Assembly: GCA_018064885.1 (NCBI GenBank)
Contig: JAGHUI010000013.1
Location: 1 to 64,000, forward strand
Source of the DNA: Candidatus Minthosoma equi
GTDB lineage: Bacteria; Bacteroidota; Bacteroidia; Bacteroidales; Bacteroidaceae
Direction: 5' to 3'
DNA length: 64,000 nucleotides
The translations under genes and the position numbers were made by a program. Numbering within the stretch: position 1 is the stretch's first letter; the number at the start of each line of letters is the position of its first letter. Shown here in pieces: positions 46,942-55,650 of the stretch. The notes beneath the pieces were generated by a model, which saw only the letters and a program-made list of their open reading frames with translations, did not search any database and was not told the origin of the DNA.

Positions 46942-46949
46942 TAACTTTG
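46942..46949 (+). promoter_or_regulatory. -7 box of the LruC-domain gene
   Basis: TAACTTTG, an exact match to TAnnTTTG, lies 84 bp before the ATG and downstream of the susD terminator. No clear -33 box is present. Confidence 0.45.
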
Positions 46950-47033
46950 CACCGGAAATTCACACAGGAACCACTAACTAAGTTAGTCACCTGTTATAAT
47001 TAAAGAATAGAAAATCTCCTATTATATACAAAT

Positions 47034-50000
47034 ATGAAGTTAAGTTCACTTTCCCACCAAATGAAGAACGGCAAGCTCGCCCTTCTCTGTGCTGTTGCAT
47101 CATCAGCACTTCTTGTATCATCTTGTTCAGATGAAGACTTCGGCTACGATGACGACTATTTCCGTAGCAAAGAATACACCGACAAGTTCAAGGAAGTATT
47201 CGGTGACATAGATCCAGATCACAACTGGAGCATGGCGCAGAATGTCAAGGTTAACATCAATGTTCCTGGAGCAACAGGATATGAAGTGAGAATCCTTTCT
47301 GAGGCTCCAACTACTCGCGGTACAACCCTTTTGTACCAGAATGTAATGGATGGTGAACAGATTTCAGCAAATGTTGATGTCATTCGTGGTTCTCGCTATG
47401 TATATGCAGAAGTCAAAAGTGAATTTGGCAACCACCTTGTAGATGGATATTACGAGATTGACGAGAATGGTGTTGTTGATGTAAATAAGGCAGGTACAGC
47501 AGGAACAAGAGCTTTCAGCGAAACAGCTCCTGGATGCAGTGTCTATCACACATATTTGAACAGATACAATAGAGTATGGAATAATGGCATTGCAACTCCT
47601 ACAGATGCTAATTATAGATATGACTATGGCTTCCAGAACAATAATCCTACATACTACCTTCCTTCTGCCGTAGATAAAGGAGTATCTGCAGGATGGCTTA
47701 TCCACTGTGCACAATACGAAGATGGCGACAGAACTAATGGTAACTATGATAATGGCCCAAGAACTCTTGCATTGACAAATTCTAAAGTTGAAAATGGAAT
47801 CACCATTAAGGATGCTCTATATTTCCGTAATCTTAACGATATAGATCACCCACAATTCAACGAAGCATACGTTCGCTATGGTGACAACGGAAAACGCATT
47901 AGCATTCCATATGGCGACACAGAATTCCACTTTGCTCTTGCTTTAAGAAACAAAGGAACCAATAATTACGACTTCAAAATTACAATTGACAAGAGAAGAG
48001 ATGAATGGAATGGCACTTTCTGGGATACAAAAAAGACAGAAACTATCACCGTAAACCAATCATACAACAAAGGCGAAACAAACGATGGCGTAATATTCAA
48101 GGATGTTAATATTTTTCTCAAGGATGCAGAAGATGGTGACTATCGCGTAACCGTTCAATTGATTTCTGAAAATGATTGGGTACAGGCTTTATGCGGTGGT
48201 TTCTGGATTGAATCATTGGGCAACACTCCAATTACTGTAGAAGAAATGTGGGGGTATCTTGACTATAAAGATGTTCGCGGCGGAGGCGTAAATTGGTCTG
48301 GCACCAATACTCTCTTGAATCAGAACACAAAGCGATATGGATGGTGGTCAGATGTACCAAATACATTCCAATATAGAACACTTGATGTTCGTAGTATGTC
48401 TAACCCAAGTGATGGTACTATTGGTCAATTCCATATCATAAACGGAGAAGATGGAGAAAACATCAAAGTAGGAACAGAAATTATCAAATATAAGGATATG
48501 TTCCCTCTCTATGGTATGTACAAGTCAACTATCACAGGAAAATGGAAGGGAAGCCCATTCCGTGAAGGCGACAACCATATTGATCCGTTCTTCTCAGATG
48601 GCAGCTACCACCAGGCAACAGACTATGAGATGCAGAAAGATGCACAGATGATTACTTGTGGACCATGCACAGACAAGAATGGTGCTCAGCACGATGGAAG
48701 CGTAACTGTTAAGATGATTGGTATTGGTACAGGATGGGGTAATGACGTTGGCTATTTCTACTACAACAAGAATGACCAGTCAGTTTACACAACAGTGAAC
48801 GGAGAGAGAGTTCTTAATCTCAACAAAGTGTGCAAGGTTGTCATCCGCAAAGACATGCAGAATGCGCTCACTGGAGATCAAGCAAGTAGCATAGACGACA
48901 ACGGCAATATGCCTAATTGGGGACTTGGATTTATGCAGTATAATCGCTACGTTGATGGTTGTGCAGCACTCGATATGACGGATGAGGATGCTCAGGGGCT
49001 TATCAATTCAAACGAATTCAGCGACCAGACTAAGGATTTCTATAATAGTTTGAAAGATAATGGAACAAAACGTGCCATTGCAAAAGAAGCAACATTTACA
49101 GCTCCTATCTACAAACTCGTTTATTACACACCAACAACTAACACTTATGGCAACATTGTTCCTAATACATCTACAGCAACATACGAATGGCCAAAAGATG
49201 TAGTTATCGGTTTCTTCGGTATCCGTACAGATGCTAATCTCGGATGTGAGCTTGCCCGTGTATATACATCTTCTGCAAGTGCTCAGCGCTACACTTTCAA
49301 CGACATTCCTCGCGGTTCCGCTTTCTCTTATAAGGGTAAGAACTACATTGGTCTTGAAGATGAAATTGACTATGACAACAATGACTTCCTCTTTGAAGTT
49401 GAAGGTGTTGAACCTGTCAATCCAGACATCACACCTCATGACGACCCTATTCAGGTGAACAAATACCAGACATGGATTGTTGCATGCGAAGACCTTGGCG
49501 GCGTATTTGACTACGACTTCAACGACCTCGTTTGGGCTGTTACAAAGGAAAATGTTTATTCTGTTGCAGATGGAGGCAGAAGCACAGAAACTCCCACAGG
49601 TATAAATCTTTATTTCCAGGCACTTGCAGCTGGTGGTACTCTTGAAGCTGTAGTTCAGTATAATACAGAGAATTGGGGAGAAAATTGGGAAGACCTCGGT
49701 GAAATCCACAATCTTGTAAAGAGAACTGAAGGAGAAAGAAAACAAGATGGATCTTACAAAACTCCAACAAATATTCAATTGAATGTTTATTCAAGTCCTT
49801 CTCTCAGTCAAATTGGTAACAAGATCAAATTAGGTGATACTATCGACCCAGGTTTGGATGAAGCGGTAACTATTGGAAATATCTTGAGCCATTTCCGCGT
49901 AATTGTAGAGAAACATAATGGAGAAAAATATGTCGTTGGCAATAATTTGCAGGATAAACCAGACCACAATGATTCTCATGGCGCTGGCAACGGAAGAACT

Positions 50001-50177
50001 AATGCTCCACAATTCATCCTGCTTCCTAACGGATGGGCATGGCCTTCAGAAGGAGTATGTATAACAGATGTTTACAAAAACTTCAGTGATTGGGCAAAGA
50101 ATGCGGATCAGGTAAACTGGTACACCACTTGGAGAAACAGCATTACTGGTTCATACATTGAAAACCCACTTAAGTAA
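47034..50177 (+). CDS. LruC-domain (DUF4842) surface lipoprotein
   Basis: A 1047-residue lipoprotein with lipobox LVSSC (Cys31). The early motif VFGDIDPDHNWSMAQ and the C-terminal DLGGVFDYDFNDLVWAV (Asp826 to Asp831) are hallmarks of LruC-domain proteins; the acidic residues look like a calcium-type site. The middle (about 150-800) is a long beta-rich region with an internal GTGWGNDVGYFYY segment. Such proteins lie on the surface near SusCD pairs or adhesins, and their function is unknown. The gene has its own leader, related to that of susC, so the two may be co-regulated. Confidence 0.75.
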   Translation: MKLSSLSHQMKNGKLALLCAVASSALLVSSCSDEDFGYDDDYFRSKEYTDKFKEVFGDIDPDHNWSMAQNVKVNINVPGATGYEVRILSEAPTTRGTTLLYQNVMDGEQISANVDVIRGSRYVYAEVKSEFGNHLVDGYYEIDENGVVDVNKAGTAGTRAFSETAPGCSVYHTYLNRYNRVWNNGIATPTDANYRYDYGFQNNNPTYYLPSAVDKGVSAGWLIHCAQYEDGDRTNGNYDNGPRTLALTNSKVENGITIKDALYFRNLNDIDHPQFNEAYVRYGDNGKRISIPYGDTEFHFALALRNKGTNNYDFKITIDKRRDEWNGTFWDTKKTETITVNQSYNKGETNDGVIFKDVNIFLKDAEDGDYRVTVQLISENDWVQALCGGFWIESLGNTPITVEEMWGYLDYKDVRGGGVNWSGTNTLLNQNTKRYGWWSDVPNTFQYRTLDVRSMSNPSDGTIGQFHIINGEDGENIKVGTEIIKYKDMFPLYGMYKSTITGKWKGSPFREGDNHIDPFFSDGSYHQATDYEMQKDAQMITCGPCTDKNGAQHDGSVTVKMIGIGTGWGNDVGYFYYNKNDQSVYTTVNGERVLNLNKVCKVVIRKDMQNALTGDQASSIDDNGNMPNWGLGFMQYNRYVDGCAALDMTDEDAQGLINSNEFSDQTKDFYNSLKDNGTKRAIAKEATFTAPIYKLVYYTPTTNTYGNIVPNTSTATYEWPKDVVIGFFGIRTDANLGCELARVYTSSASAQRYTFNDIPRGSAFSYKGKNYIGLEDEIDYDNNDFLFEVEGVEPVNPDITPHDDPIQVNKYQTWIVACEDLGGVFDYDFNDLVWAVTKENVYSVADGGRSTETPTGINLYFQALAAGGTLEAVVQYNTENWGENWEDLGEIHNLVKRTEGERKQDGSYKTPTNIQLNVYSSPSLSQIGNKIKLGDTIDPGLDEAVTIGNILSHFRVIVEKHNGEKYVVGNNLQDKPDHNDSHGAGNGRTNAPQFILLPNGWAWPSEGVCITDVYKNFSDWAKNADQVNWYTTWRNSITGSYIENPLK

Positions 50178-50189
50178 TTGATATATTCT

Positions 50190-50375
50190 ATGTATCTCTT
50201 ATCCGAATATCTCAAGTACCGCAAGTGTGCTCACCGCGACATTTATAAACGCATAGCTGATGAACACGCCGTGTCTGCCTTCCTGGTTTACAGGTTGGCA
50301 CACGGACGCAGATCACGCTCACAAATCGAGAGTAATGTAAAAGATGATCTGCGACTACATAGGATAATTTCGTAA
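50190..50375 (+). CDS. Small helix-turn-helix-like protein
   Basis: A 61-residue basic protein from the ATG at 50190, 12 bp after the LruC stop (a TTG at 50178 would add four residues). The stretch DIYKRIADEHAVSAFLVYRL followed by AHGRRSRS has the spacing of a helix-turn-helix, with an Arg-rich tail. No family is identified with certainty. Position between the lipoprotein and a terminator suggests it is the last gene of that transcript. It may be a small regulator or a chance open frame. Confidence 0.5.
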   Translation: MYLLSEYLKYRKCAHRDIYKRIADEHAVSAFLVYRLAHGRRSRSQIESNVKDDLRLHRIIS

Positions 50376-50399
50376 GCACATACATATCATGCAAATGCA

Positions 50400-50433
50400 A
50401 AAGGTGCACCGGCAAAATCGCTGGTGCACCTTT
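50400..50433. terminator. Terminator between convergent genes
   Basis: AAAGGTGCACC (50400-50410) pairs with GGTGCACCTTT (50423-50433). With A and T tails on both sides it can serve both the LruC operon and the minus-strand PD40 gene. Confidence 0.8.
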
Positions 50434-50477
50434 GTTGTTATTCAGCACAAGAATGTAATTAATTTCTGAAGCGGCAA

Positions 50478-51902
50478 TTAAGGCACATTTTCAGGTTCCA
50501 CTACCCTGCCCTTCACCAATTCTGGAAGATTGTACGATTTCATCTGGCGATGATAATAGGCAGCATCGGATTGCGGTACAGGGAATGGCTTTGTGGCTTT
50601 GCCATCAGGAGAGATGTGAGATATGTAAGGAATGGAATATAATCCGTTTACACGGCGAGAAGTCATTGATATCCAACGTCCTGTGCTGCTCCATGAATGA
50701 GAAGATGTATAAGCGCCTAATGTAGAAATGTCTATTGTATTTCCGTTTGTAAGGTCTATCATCATGAGCTTTGCCTCGCGATGCCAGATGGAGAAGTTGC
50801 CGTAGTTGTGATGAGTGAAGAGCAAAAAGCGTCCGTCAGGTGATACGCGTGGATGACTGATGCTTCCGCCTTGAGTATGTGCATTGTAGAGAGTATCTAC
50901 CGTATCTCCGAATGTGCCCTTTTCTGCATCAAAACTGATGGAACAGAGAGAATAATGTGCTTTATCGTATTCATCAGGAATTGGCACACTGTCTGCCGAA
51001 CAATAATACAGGCGCTTGCCGTCGGGCGCGAATGCAGGGAATGTCTCGAAATGCGATGGCGATGTGAGCAATGGTGAGGACAAGTATGCTACATTCCCTT
51101 GTTCATCAACATTGCATACATAAATATCTGACGAGTAGTCAAATACCTCTATACGATTACGATCCGTAGTGTGGAACATCTGCTTTGTGGAATTGGAAGA
51201 AAAAGCGATGCACTTGCCGCTTGGGTGCCATGCTGGATATGTGAGCGCTGGTGATCCTTCTGGAAGAATAAGCTTCTGCATCTTGCCATCGTGCAGGATG
51301 TATGTGCCGGCATGGTCAAGGCGAAGATGAAGGAGCATGCGGTCAGAACTGTTCTGCGAGAAGGAATGACAATTCATGCATCCGCCATCTGTCTGACGAT
51401 TTGTTATGATGGCATTTTCATCATAGTTTTCCAAGTTGCGCTGGTATATTCCCATCTCATTCCACACCTCATAGCCCGGTTCTATAAGCCTATACACCAA
51501 ATGGCTGTCGATAGAGTCGGAGCTGATATGGATAGGAAATGAATCATACTCCACCCATTCACCGTCTTTCTTTCCCTGAATGAGTACATTGATCGTTGTG
51601 CCTGCCTGCTTCAATGCGTTCCAATCGTCAATGTCTATGCAGAAGCCGTCATCGCCATCATTGCCGACAACTACGGACAATGAGCCTGCCGTAAATACGG
51701 CTTGCGCCTGATCAAGCATGAGGTTGTCTGCAAGGGAAAATGTCGGCGGTGCAATGTTTATTGGCATCGTCACATCTGTATAATCAGGGAAAATTGCTGC
51801 TGCCAGATGCAACGGCTTCGCCTCTTGCCTATTGAGCGAACAAGAAGCGAGCGAAGCAACACATATATATAATAATGAATGTCGGAATAGATTTGTACGC
51901 AT
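50478..51902 (-). CDS. PD40/TolB-like lipoprotein with CxxCH motif
   Basis: A 474-residue lipoprotein from the ATG at 51902 (lipobox ASLASC, Cys21); a longer frame to 51932 only adds residues in front of a good signal peptide. The second half is a beta-propeller with PD40/TolB repeats (YPAWHPSGKCIAFSSN, FPAFAPDGKRLYYCSAD, HPRVSPDGRFLLFTHH). Between the N-terminal domain and propeller lies GGCMNCHSFS (Cys175, Cys178, His179), a c-type heme attachment motif. Its ATG shares one base with the stop of the upstream gene (TAATG), so the two are co-translated. Confidence 0.75.
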   Translation of the reverse strand: MRTNLFRHSLLYICVASLASCSLNRQEAKPLHLAAAIFPDYTDVTMPINIAPPTFSLADNLMLDQAQAVFTAGSLSVVVGNDGDDGFCIDIDDWNALKQAGTTINVLIQGKKDGEWVEYDSFPIHISSDSIDSHLVYRLIEPGYEVWNEMGIYQRNLENYDENAIITNRQTDGGCMNCHSFSQNSSDRMLLHLRLDHAGTYILHDGKMQKLILPEGSPALTYPAWHPSGKCIAFSSNSTKQMFHTTDRNRIEVFDYSSDIYVCNVDEQGNVAYLSSPLLTSPSHFETFPAFAPDGKRLYYCSADSVPIPDEYDKAHYSLCSISFDAEKGTFGDTVDTLYNAHTQGGSISHPRVSPDGRFLLFTHHNYGNFSIWHREAKLMMIDLTNGNTIDISTLGAYTSSHSWSSTGRWISMTSRRVNGLYSIPYISHISPDGKATKPFPVPQSDAAYYHRQMKSYNLPELVKGRVVEPENVP

Positions 51903-53050
51903 TATTTCTTGAAGTATTTTGGAATGGTCCATTGCGAATTGTTGTTTTCGTAAAATTCCCGAAGAAATGAATCCTTTTTCTCTTGAAGACCTGCAAGAAT
52001 ATACAAAGAACCGAGATACTGGAGAGTGACATTATGCTGCCGAGTCCTTTTTGTATTTCGCGCAACTTGCAGAAGATCATCGTCAAGACCTTTTATTCCT
52101 GAAAATCTATTGTCTGGGAAAAGGCATGCTTTCTTATTGCTGACGGCATATATGTACTCTTTGCTATAATGGTTTTTGAGAGCGTCGCACCAGTCACCAT
52201 AGAAAAGTGTCTTTCTAAGCATATACATATATTTATCTGCCAAAGCATCATTGCCATAGATTAGAGCAGTTTGAACAAGTCGCTGAAGCAGGCGCGGAGA
52301 ACGATTGCCCATTTTCTCGTTTGCCTCAAAAGCATAGCGCTGAGACATTGCTATGTGTCCCATAGAATAAAAAACATCGCTCATGAGAGCAGCAATCTGC
52401 GGACTCTCAATATCAACCTGATATATGCTGCGAATGTCAACGCAAGGGAAATCAAGAAGCTGGTCTCCAAGCTTTTCCTGTTCAGCCAAAGCCATGTTGC
52501 GACAGTTCTGGAAAAGCAAGTTATAGTTTACCTTCATATCATGACTGGATTCAAAATAGTCAGATATCGCTGTCCACTCTCTCTGCCTGACCATATCGCT
52601 AAGAACCATGAGCCTGACATTCTTATTGGTGCCTGAAAACATGCTAACAACAGGAACTCCAGATAACCATCCTGGCACATACAGGTTGAGAGCAGCAGCA
52701 ACCACTATGCATGCAACAGCACCGCTCCATCTTCTTTTCTTACTTATTTTTTGTATAATGACTCCTGCTATCGCACTAACAAAGAACACAAAAACTGTCA
52801 TCACGCAAACGCCAATCCACCTGCATGCAAAGAACTGCAAAAAGAATCCTTTCAGCAATTCTTCGGAATGTCCCTCGCTCAGCATTGAGGATATGTAATG
52901 AGAATCCCAAAAGAATGAGCACCACCCTTCTGCATAGCTCAATACAGGTGCAATAATGCATAACATGGCTGCAGTAATAGCTATAACGGAGACTGCAGAC
53001 AACCCCAATGCCATTTCAGGCTTGATATGTGATAATTTTAAGTGAAACAT
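51902..53050 (-). CDS. Membrane protein with TPR-like domain (DUF6057-like)
   Basis: A 382-residue protein from the ATG at 53050; the open frame to 53089 begins with TTG and was not chosen. Three or four hydrophobic segments lie near residues 15-45, 75-105 and 112-140, followed by a helical periplasmic region (about 150-380) with TPR-like repeats (AQRYAFEANEKMG-type helices, about residue 225). It resembles DUF6057 proteins, which in Bacteroidales pair with PD40 lipoproteins. No function is established. It is translationally coupled to the CxxCH protein, so the two probably form one membrane complex. Confidence 0.6.
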   Translation of the reverse strand: MFHLKLSHIKPEMALGLSAVSVIAITAAMLCIIAPVLSYAEGWCSFFWDSHYISSMLSEGHSEELLKGFFLQFFACRWIGVCVMTVFVFFVSAIAGVIIQKISKKRRWSGAVACIVVAAALNLYVPGWLSGVPVVSMFSGTNKNVRLMVLSDMVRQREWTAISDYFESSHDMKVNYNLLFQNCRNMALAEQEKLGDQLLDFPCVDIRSIYQVDIESPQIAALMSDVFYSMGHIAMSQRYAFEANEKMGNRSPRLLQRLVQTALIYGNDALADKYMYMLRKTLFYGDWCDALKNHYSKEYIYAVSNKKACLFPDNRFSGIKGLDDDLLQVARNTKRTRQHNVTLQYLGSLYILAGLQEKKDSFLREFYENNNSQWTIPKYFKK

Positions 53051-53136
53051 GTTCAAATTTACGAACTTTTTACCATTTACATTTGCCAAGACGTAACATT
53101 TCTGTATAAAACTCGTTACTTTTCACTTATTATGCC

Positions 53137-53144
53137 TAAATTTG
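53137..53144 (+). promoter_or_regulatory. Possible -7 box of the esterase operon
   Basis: TAAATTTG fits TAnnTTTG and lies 92 bp before the esterase ATG. No TTTG occurs at -33 spacing. Confidence 0.35.
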
Positions 53145-53235
53145 ACGCAGTGATGCAAGTATTTGAAACATGAGGAAATGTTTTTCAACGTATTTCATGG
53201 TAAATTTGCTACAAATTTAATTTACTACAATCAAT

Positions 53236-55641
53236 ATGAAGAAACTTTTACTTTTGCTTTTCACCTTGGCGCTTACTCTGAATGTTTGCGCCTACAAGAA
53301 GGTCTCTGTTGACATTAAGGTTAACGGACAGACTCGTAACATGGTTGTTTTCACCCCTAACACTGTTACATCTGACATGCCACTGATGATCATCACTCAC
53401 GGAATGAACCAGAACCCAGAATACCAGTACGACGGAGACAAGATGTACGAATTGATCGATACAGAAAAGTTCATTGTGACTTACCTCCGCAGCGACGGCA
53501 ACACATGGGACATTGGCGGCGACAAGGATATCAACTTCGTTTCGCAGACAATCGATGAGATGTATAAAAAATATACTATCAATAAGAACCGCGTATATTG
53601 GTCTGGCTTCTCTATGGGTTCCATGCTCATCTATCATGCCATGGCTAAGATGGCTGACAAGATTGCAGCATTCGCTCCTACAAGCGGAATCCAGTTCTCT
53701 GAACAGCCTTGGAACGCACTCAAGAACGCTGGCAAGAAGGTGAACCTCATTGCTCATCATTCAAATCAGGATGGAGTGTTCCCTATCAATCAGTACGACG
53801 TGAACTCATACGTGACAAACATTGCCACAACTCAGGGCTTCACAACATACTTCGAGAGCAACTACCAGTCAAAGGAAGGTGACTACAAAGGCAAGAAGAA
53901 GGTGTGGACAAATGCCGACACAGGCAATGTGGTTGAGCTGTTCATGTACGACGGCGGAGGTCACTGGCCATCATACTACAACAGAAAGGAAATCTGGAAC
54001 TTCTGCAAGCAGTTCAGCAAGCTTACTGTTGAAGAAGAATATACTAAGATTTACAACAAGGCAGAGGACTTGATTGAATTGTGGCAATACACTCCTGCCA
54101 TGACAAGCAAAGCTGTTTACACAGGATTGAAGACTGCACTCTCAACTTATTCTCCAGTCAATGTTGCAGAAAATGGTCAATATAGCAACGCTATCAGCAA
54201 GCTGACATCATACATCAGCGTTTTTGAAACAGCAGCATCAAAGGTGGAACTCGTTACAAAGAACAACGATGCCGAGAAACCAGAAGGTTTCGATCCTAAC
54301 TTCCACATCTATCTCTGTTTCGGACAGTCAAACATGGAGGGCAATGCTGCCATTGAAGCCCAGGACCGCAAGGATGTTGACCCACGATTCATGATGATGG
54401 CTGCTGTGGATATGTCAAACATGAGCCGCAAGAAAGGCGAATGGTACACAGCCTACCCTCCTCTCTGCCGCGGCTACAACGGTTTGACTCCTGCCGACTA
54501 CTTCGGTCGCGAGATGGTTGCAAATCTTCCTGACTCAATCCGTGTCGGCGTTATCAACGTAGCTGTCGGCGGTGCCAGCATCAAGCTGTTCGACCAGGAT
54601 CTGACAGCGAAAGAGATTGCAGGTGCAGCAGACTGGTTCAAGAACTATTGCAAGGAATACGACAATGACCCATACAAGCGCCTCGTAGAATGTGCGAAGA
54701 AAGCACAGCAGTCAGGCGTAATCAAGGGCATTCTTCTTCATCAGGGTTGCACAGACAACACACAGAAGGATTGGCCTGTACGTGTTAAGAGAGTATATAC
54801 TCGTCTCCTCAACGATTTGAACCTCAAGGAGGAAGAGACTCCGCTGCTTGTCGGTGAGCTTCTTCAGCAGAATATGGGAGGTGTTTGCTGGGGACACAAT
54901 GAAGTGATTGCCCACATAACAGATGCTATTCCAAACGCATACGTCATTTCCTCTGCAAACTGTCCTGCAAACTCCGATGGCCTCCACTTCACAGCAGAAG
55001 GCTACCGCATGATCGGCCGCCGCTACGCAGAGACAATGCTGAAGATTCTTGACCAGCCAAAGAAGATTGATTTCGACACCACTGAGACATACTTCCCTAT
55101 CGGCACAGAAGGCTTCAACCCAAGTCTTTACCTTCAGGGAACTTCAAAATACACAAAGAATGTCGGTATCACATTCACAACCAATTTCGACGGAACTTTC
55201 GGCGGATGGCGATTCAGCAAGGGAGTTGATCTTTCCCAGTATAACTACCTCGTTGTCAAGTTTGCTCGCTCTGCATCAATCAAACCTGTTGTCAAAATCT
55301 TCGATACTGACGATTATCTCAATCCTTGCTACAGTTTTGACATGGGAGGTTCAAAGCAGATCAGCATCGACTTGAAGAACATGACAGATAATAAGGGAAA
55401 TACTATCGATCCTTCACATATTTATATGGTTGGAATTTCAGCCAACAAAGGAAGCATTTACATCAGCGATGTATTCCTGAGTGATGACGGCAGCACTCCA
55501 ACAGCCATTGAAGATGCACCAGTGTTTGAGTTCAACAGCAAGGAAGATTTCATCTACGATCTTCAGGGCAGACGACTCCAGCACCAGCCATCCAAGGGAA
55601 TGTTTATCCGCAATGGCAAGAAGGTTGCAATTTTGAAATAA
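53236..55641 (+). CDS. Two-esterase fusion, CE1-like plus CE6-like
   Basis: An 801-residue exported enzyme with a signal peptide (about 1-19). Residues about 22-270 form an alpha/beta hydrolase of the CE1/PHB-depolymerase type with nucleophile Ser126 in GFSMGS and His243 in GGGHWPS. After a helical linker (about 270-350), residues 355-600 form a CE6/SASA-type acetylesterase with Ser365 in FGQSNMEG and Asp581/His584 in SDGLHF. Residues about 615-760 look like a carbohydrate-binding beta domain, and the last 30 residues (YDLQGRRL, GMFIRNGKKVAIL) are a T9SS-type ending common in Prevotella. It should remove acetyl or feruloyl esters from plant glycans at the cell surface. The SGNH gene follows after 9 bp. 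Confidence 0.88.
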   Translation: MKKLLLLLFTLALTLNVCAYKKVSVDIKVNGQTRNMVVFTPNTVTSDMPLMIITHGMNQNPEYQYDGDKMYELIDTEKFIVTYLRSDGNTWDIGGDKDINFVSQTIDEMYKKYTINKNRVYWSGFSMGSMLIYHAMAKMADKIAAFAPTSGIQFSEQPWNALKNAGKKVNLIAHHSNQDGVFPINQYDVNSYVTNIATTQGFTTYFESNYQSKEGDYKGKKKVWTNADTGNVVELFMYDGGGHWPSYYNRKEIWNFCKQFSKLTVEEEYTKIYNKAEDLIELWQYTPAMTSKAVYTGLKTALSTYSPVNVAENGQYSNAISKLTSYISVFETAASKVELVTKNNDAEKPEGFDPNFHIYLCFGQSNMEGNAAIEAQDRKDVDPRFMMMAAVDMSNMSRKKGEWYTAYPPLCRGYNGLTPADYFGREMVANLPDSIRVGVINVAVGGASIKLFDQDLTAKEIAGAADWFKNYCKEYDNDPYKRLVECAKKAQQSGVIKGILLHQGCTDNTQKDWPVRVKRVYTRLLNDLNLKEEETPLLVGELLQQNMGGVCWGHNEVIAHITDAIPNAYVISSANCPANSDGLHFTAEGYRMIGRRYAETMLKILDQPKKIDFDTTETYFPIGTEGFNPSLYLQGTSKYTKNVGITFTTNFDGTFGGWRFSKGVDLSQYNYLVVKFARSASIKPVVKIFDTDDYLNPCYSFDMGGSKQISIDLKNMTDNKGNTIDPSHIYMVGISANKGSIYISDVFLSDDGSTPTAIEDAPVFEFNSKEDFIYDLQGRRLQHQPSKGMFIRNGKKVAILK

Positions 55642-55650
55642 ACATAAAAT

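Larger units (their letters stand above)
46644..47033. other. Intergenic region, SusD to LruC gene
   Basis: A 390 bp gene-free stretch. It has a GC-rich hairpin without a T run (CTGCGGAGC at 46677-46685, GCTCCGCAG at 46692-46700), a terminator at 46795, a -7 box at 46942, and an 85 nt leader with CTCCTATTATATA just before the next ATG. Confidence 0.6.

Noticed and set aside
49008-49778. 256-residue minus-strand open frame inside the LruC gene
   Set aside because: Antisense shadow; Cys/Phe-rich composition and no domain, while the plus strand carries the LruC motifs.
53051-53089. Longer start for the DUF6057-like gene
   Set aside because: The first codon of the longer frame is TTG and the added residues do not form a signal or membrane segment; the ATG at 53050 is simpler.
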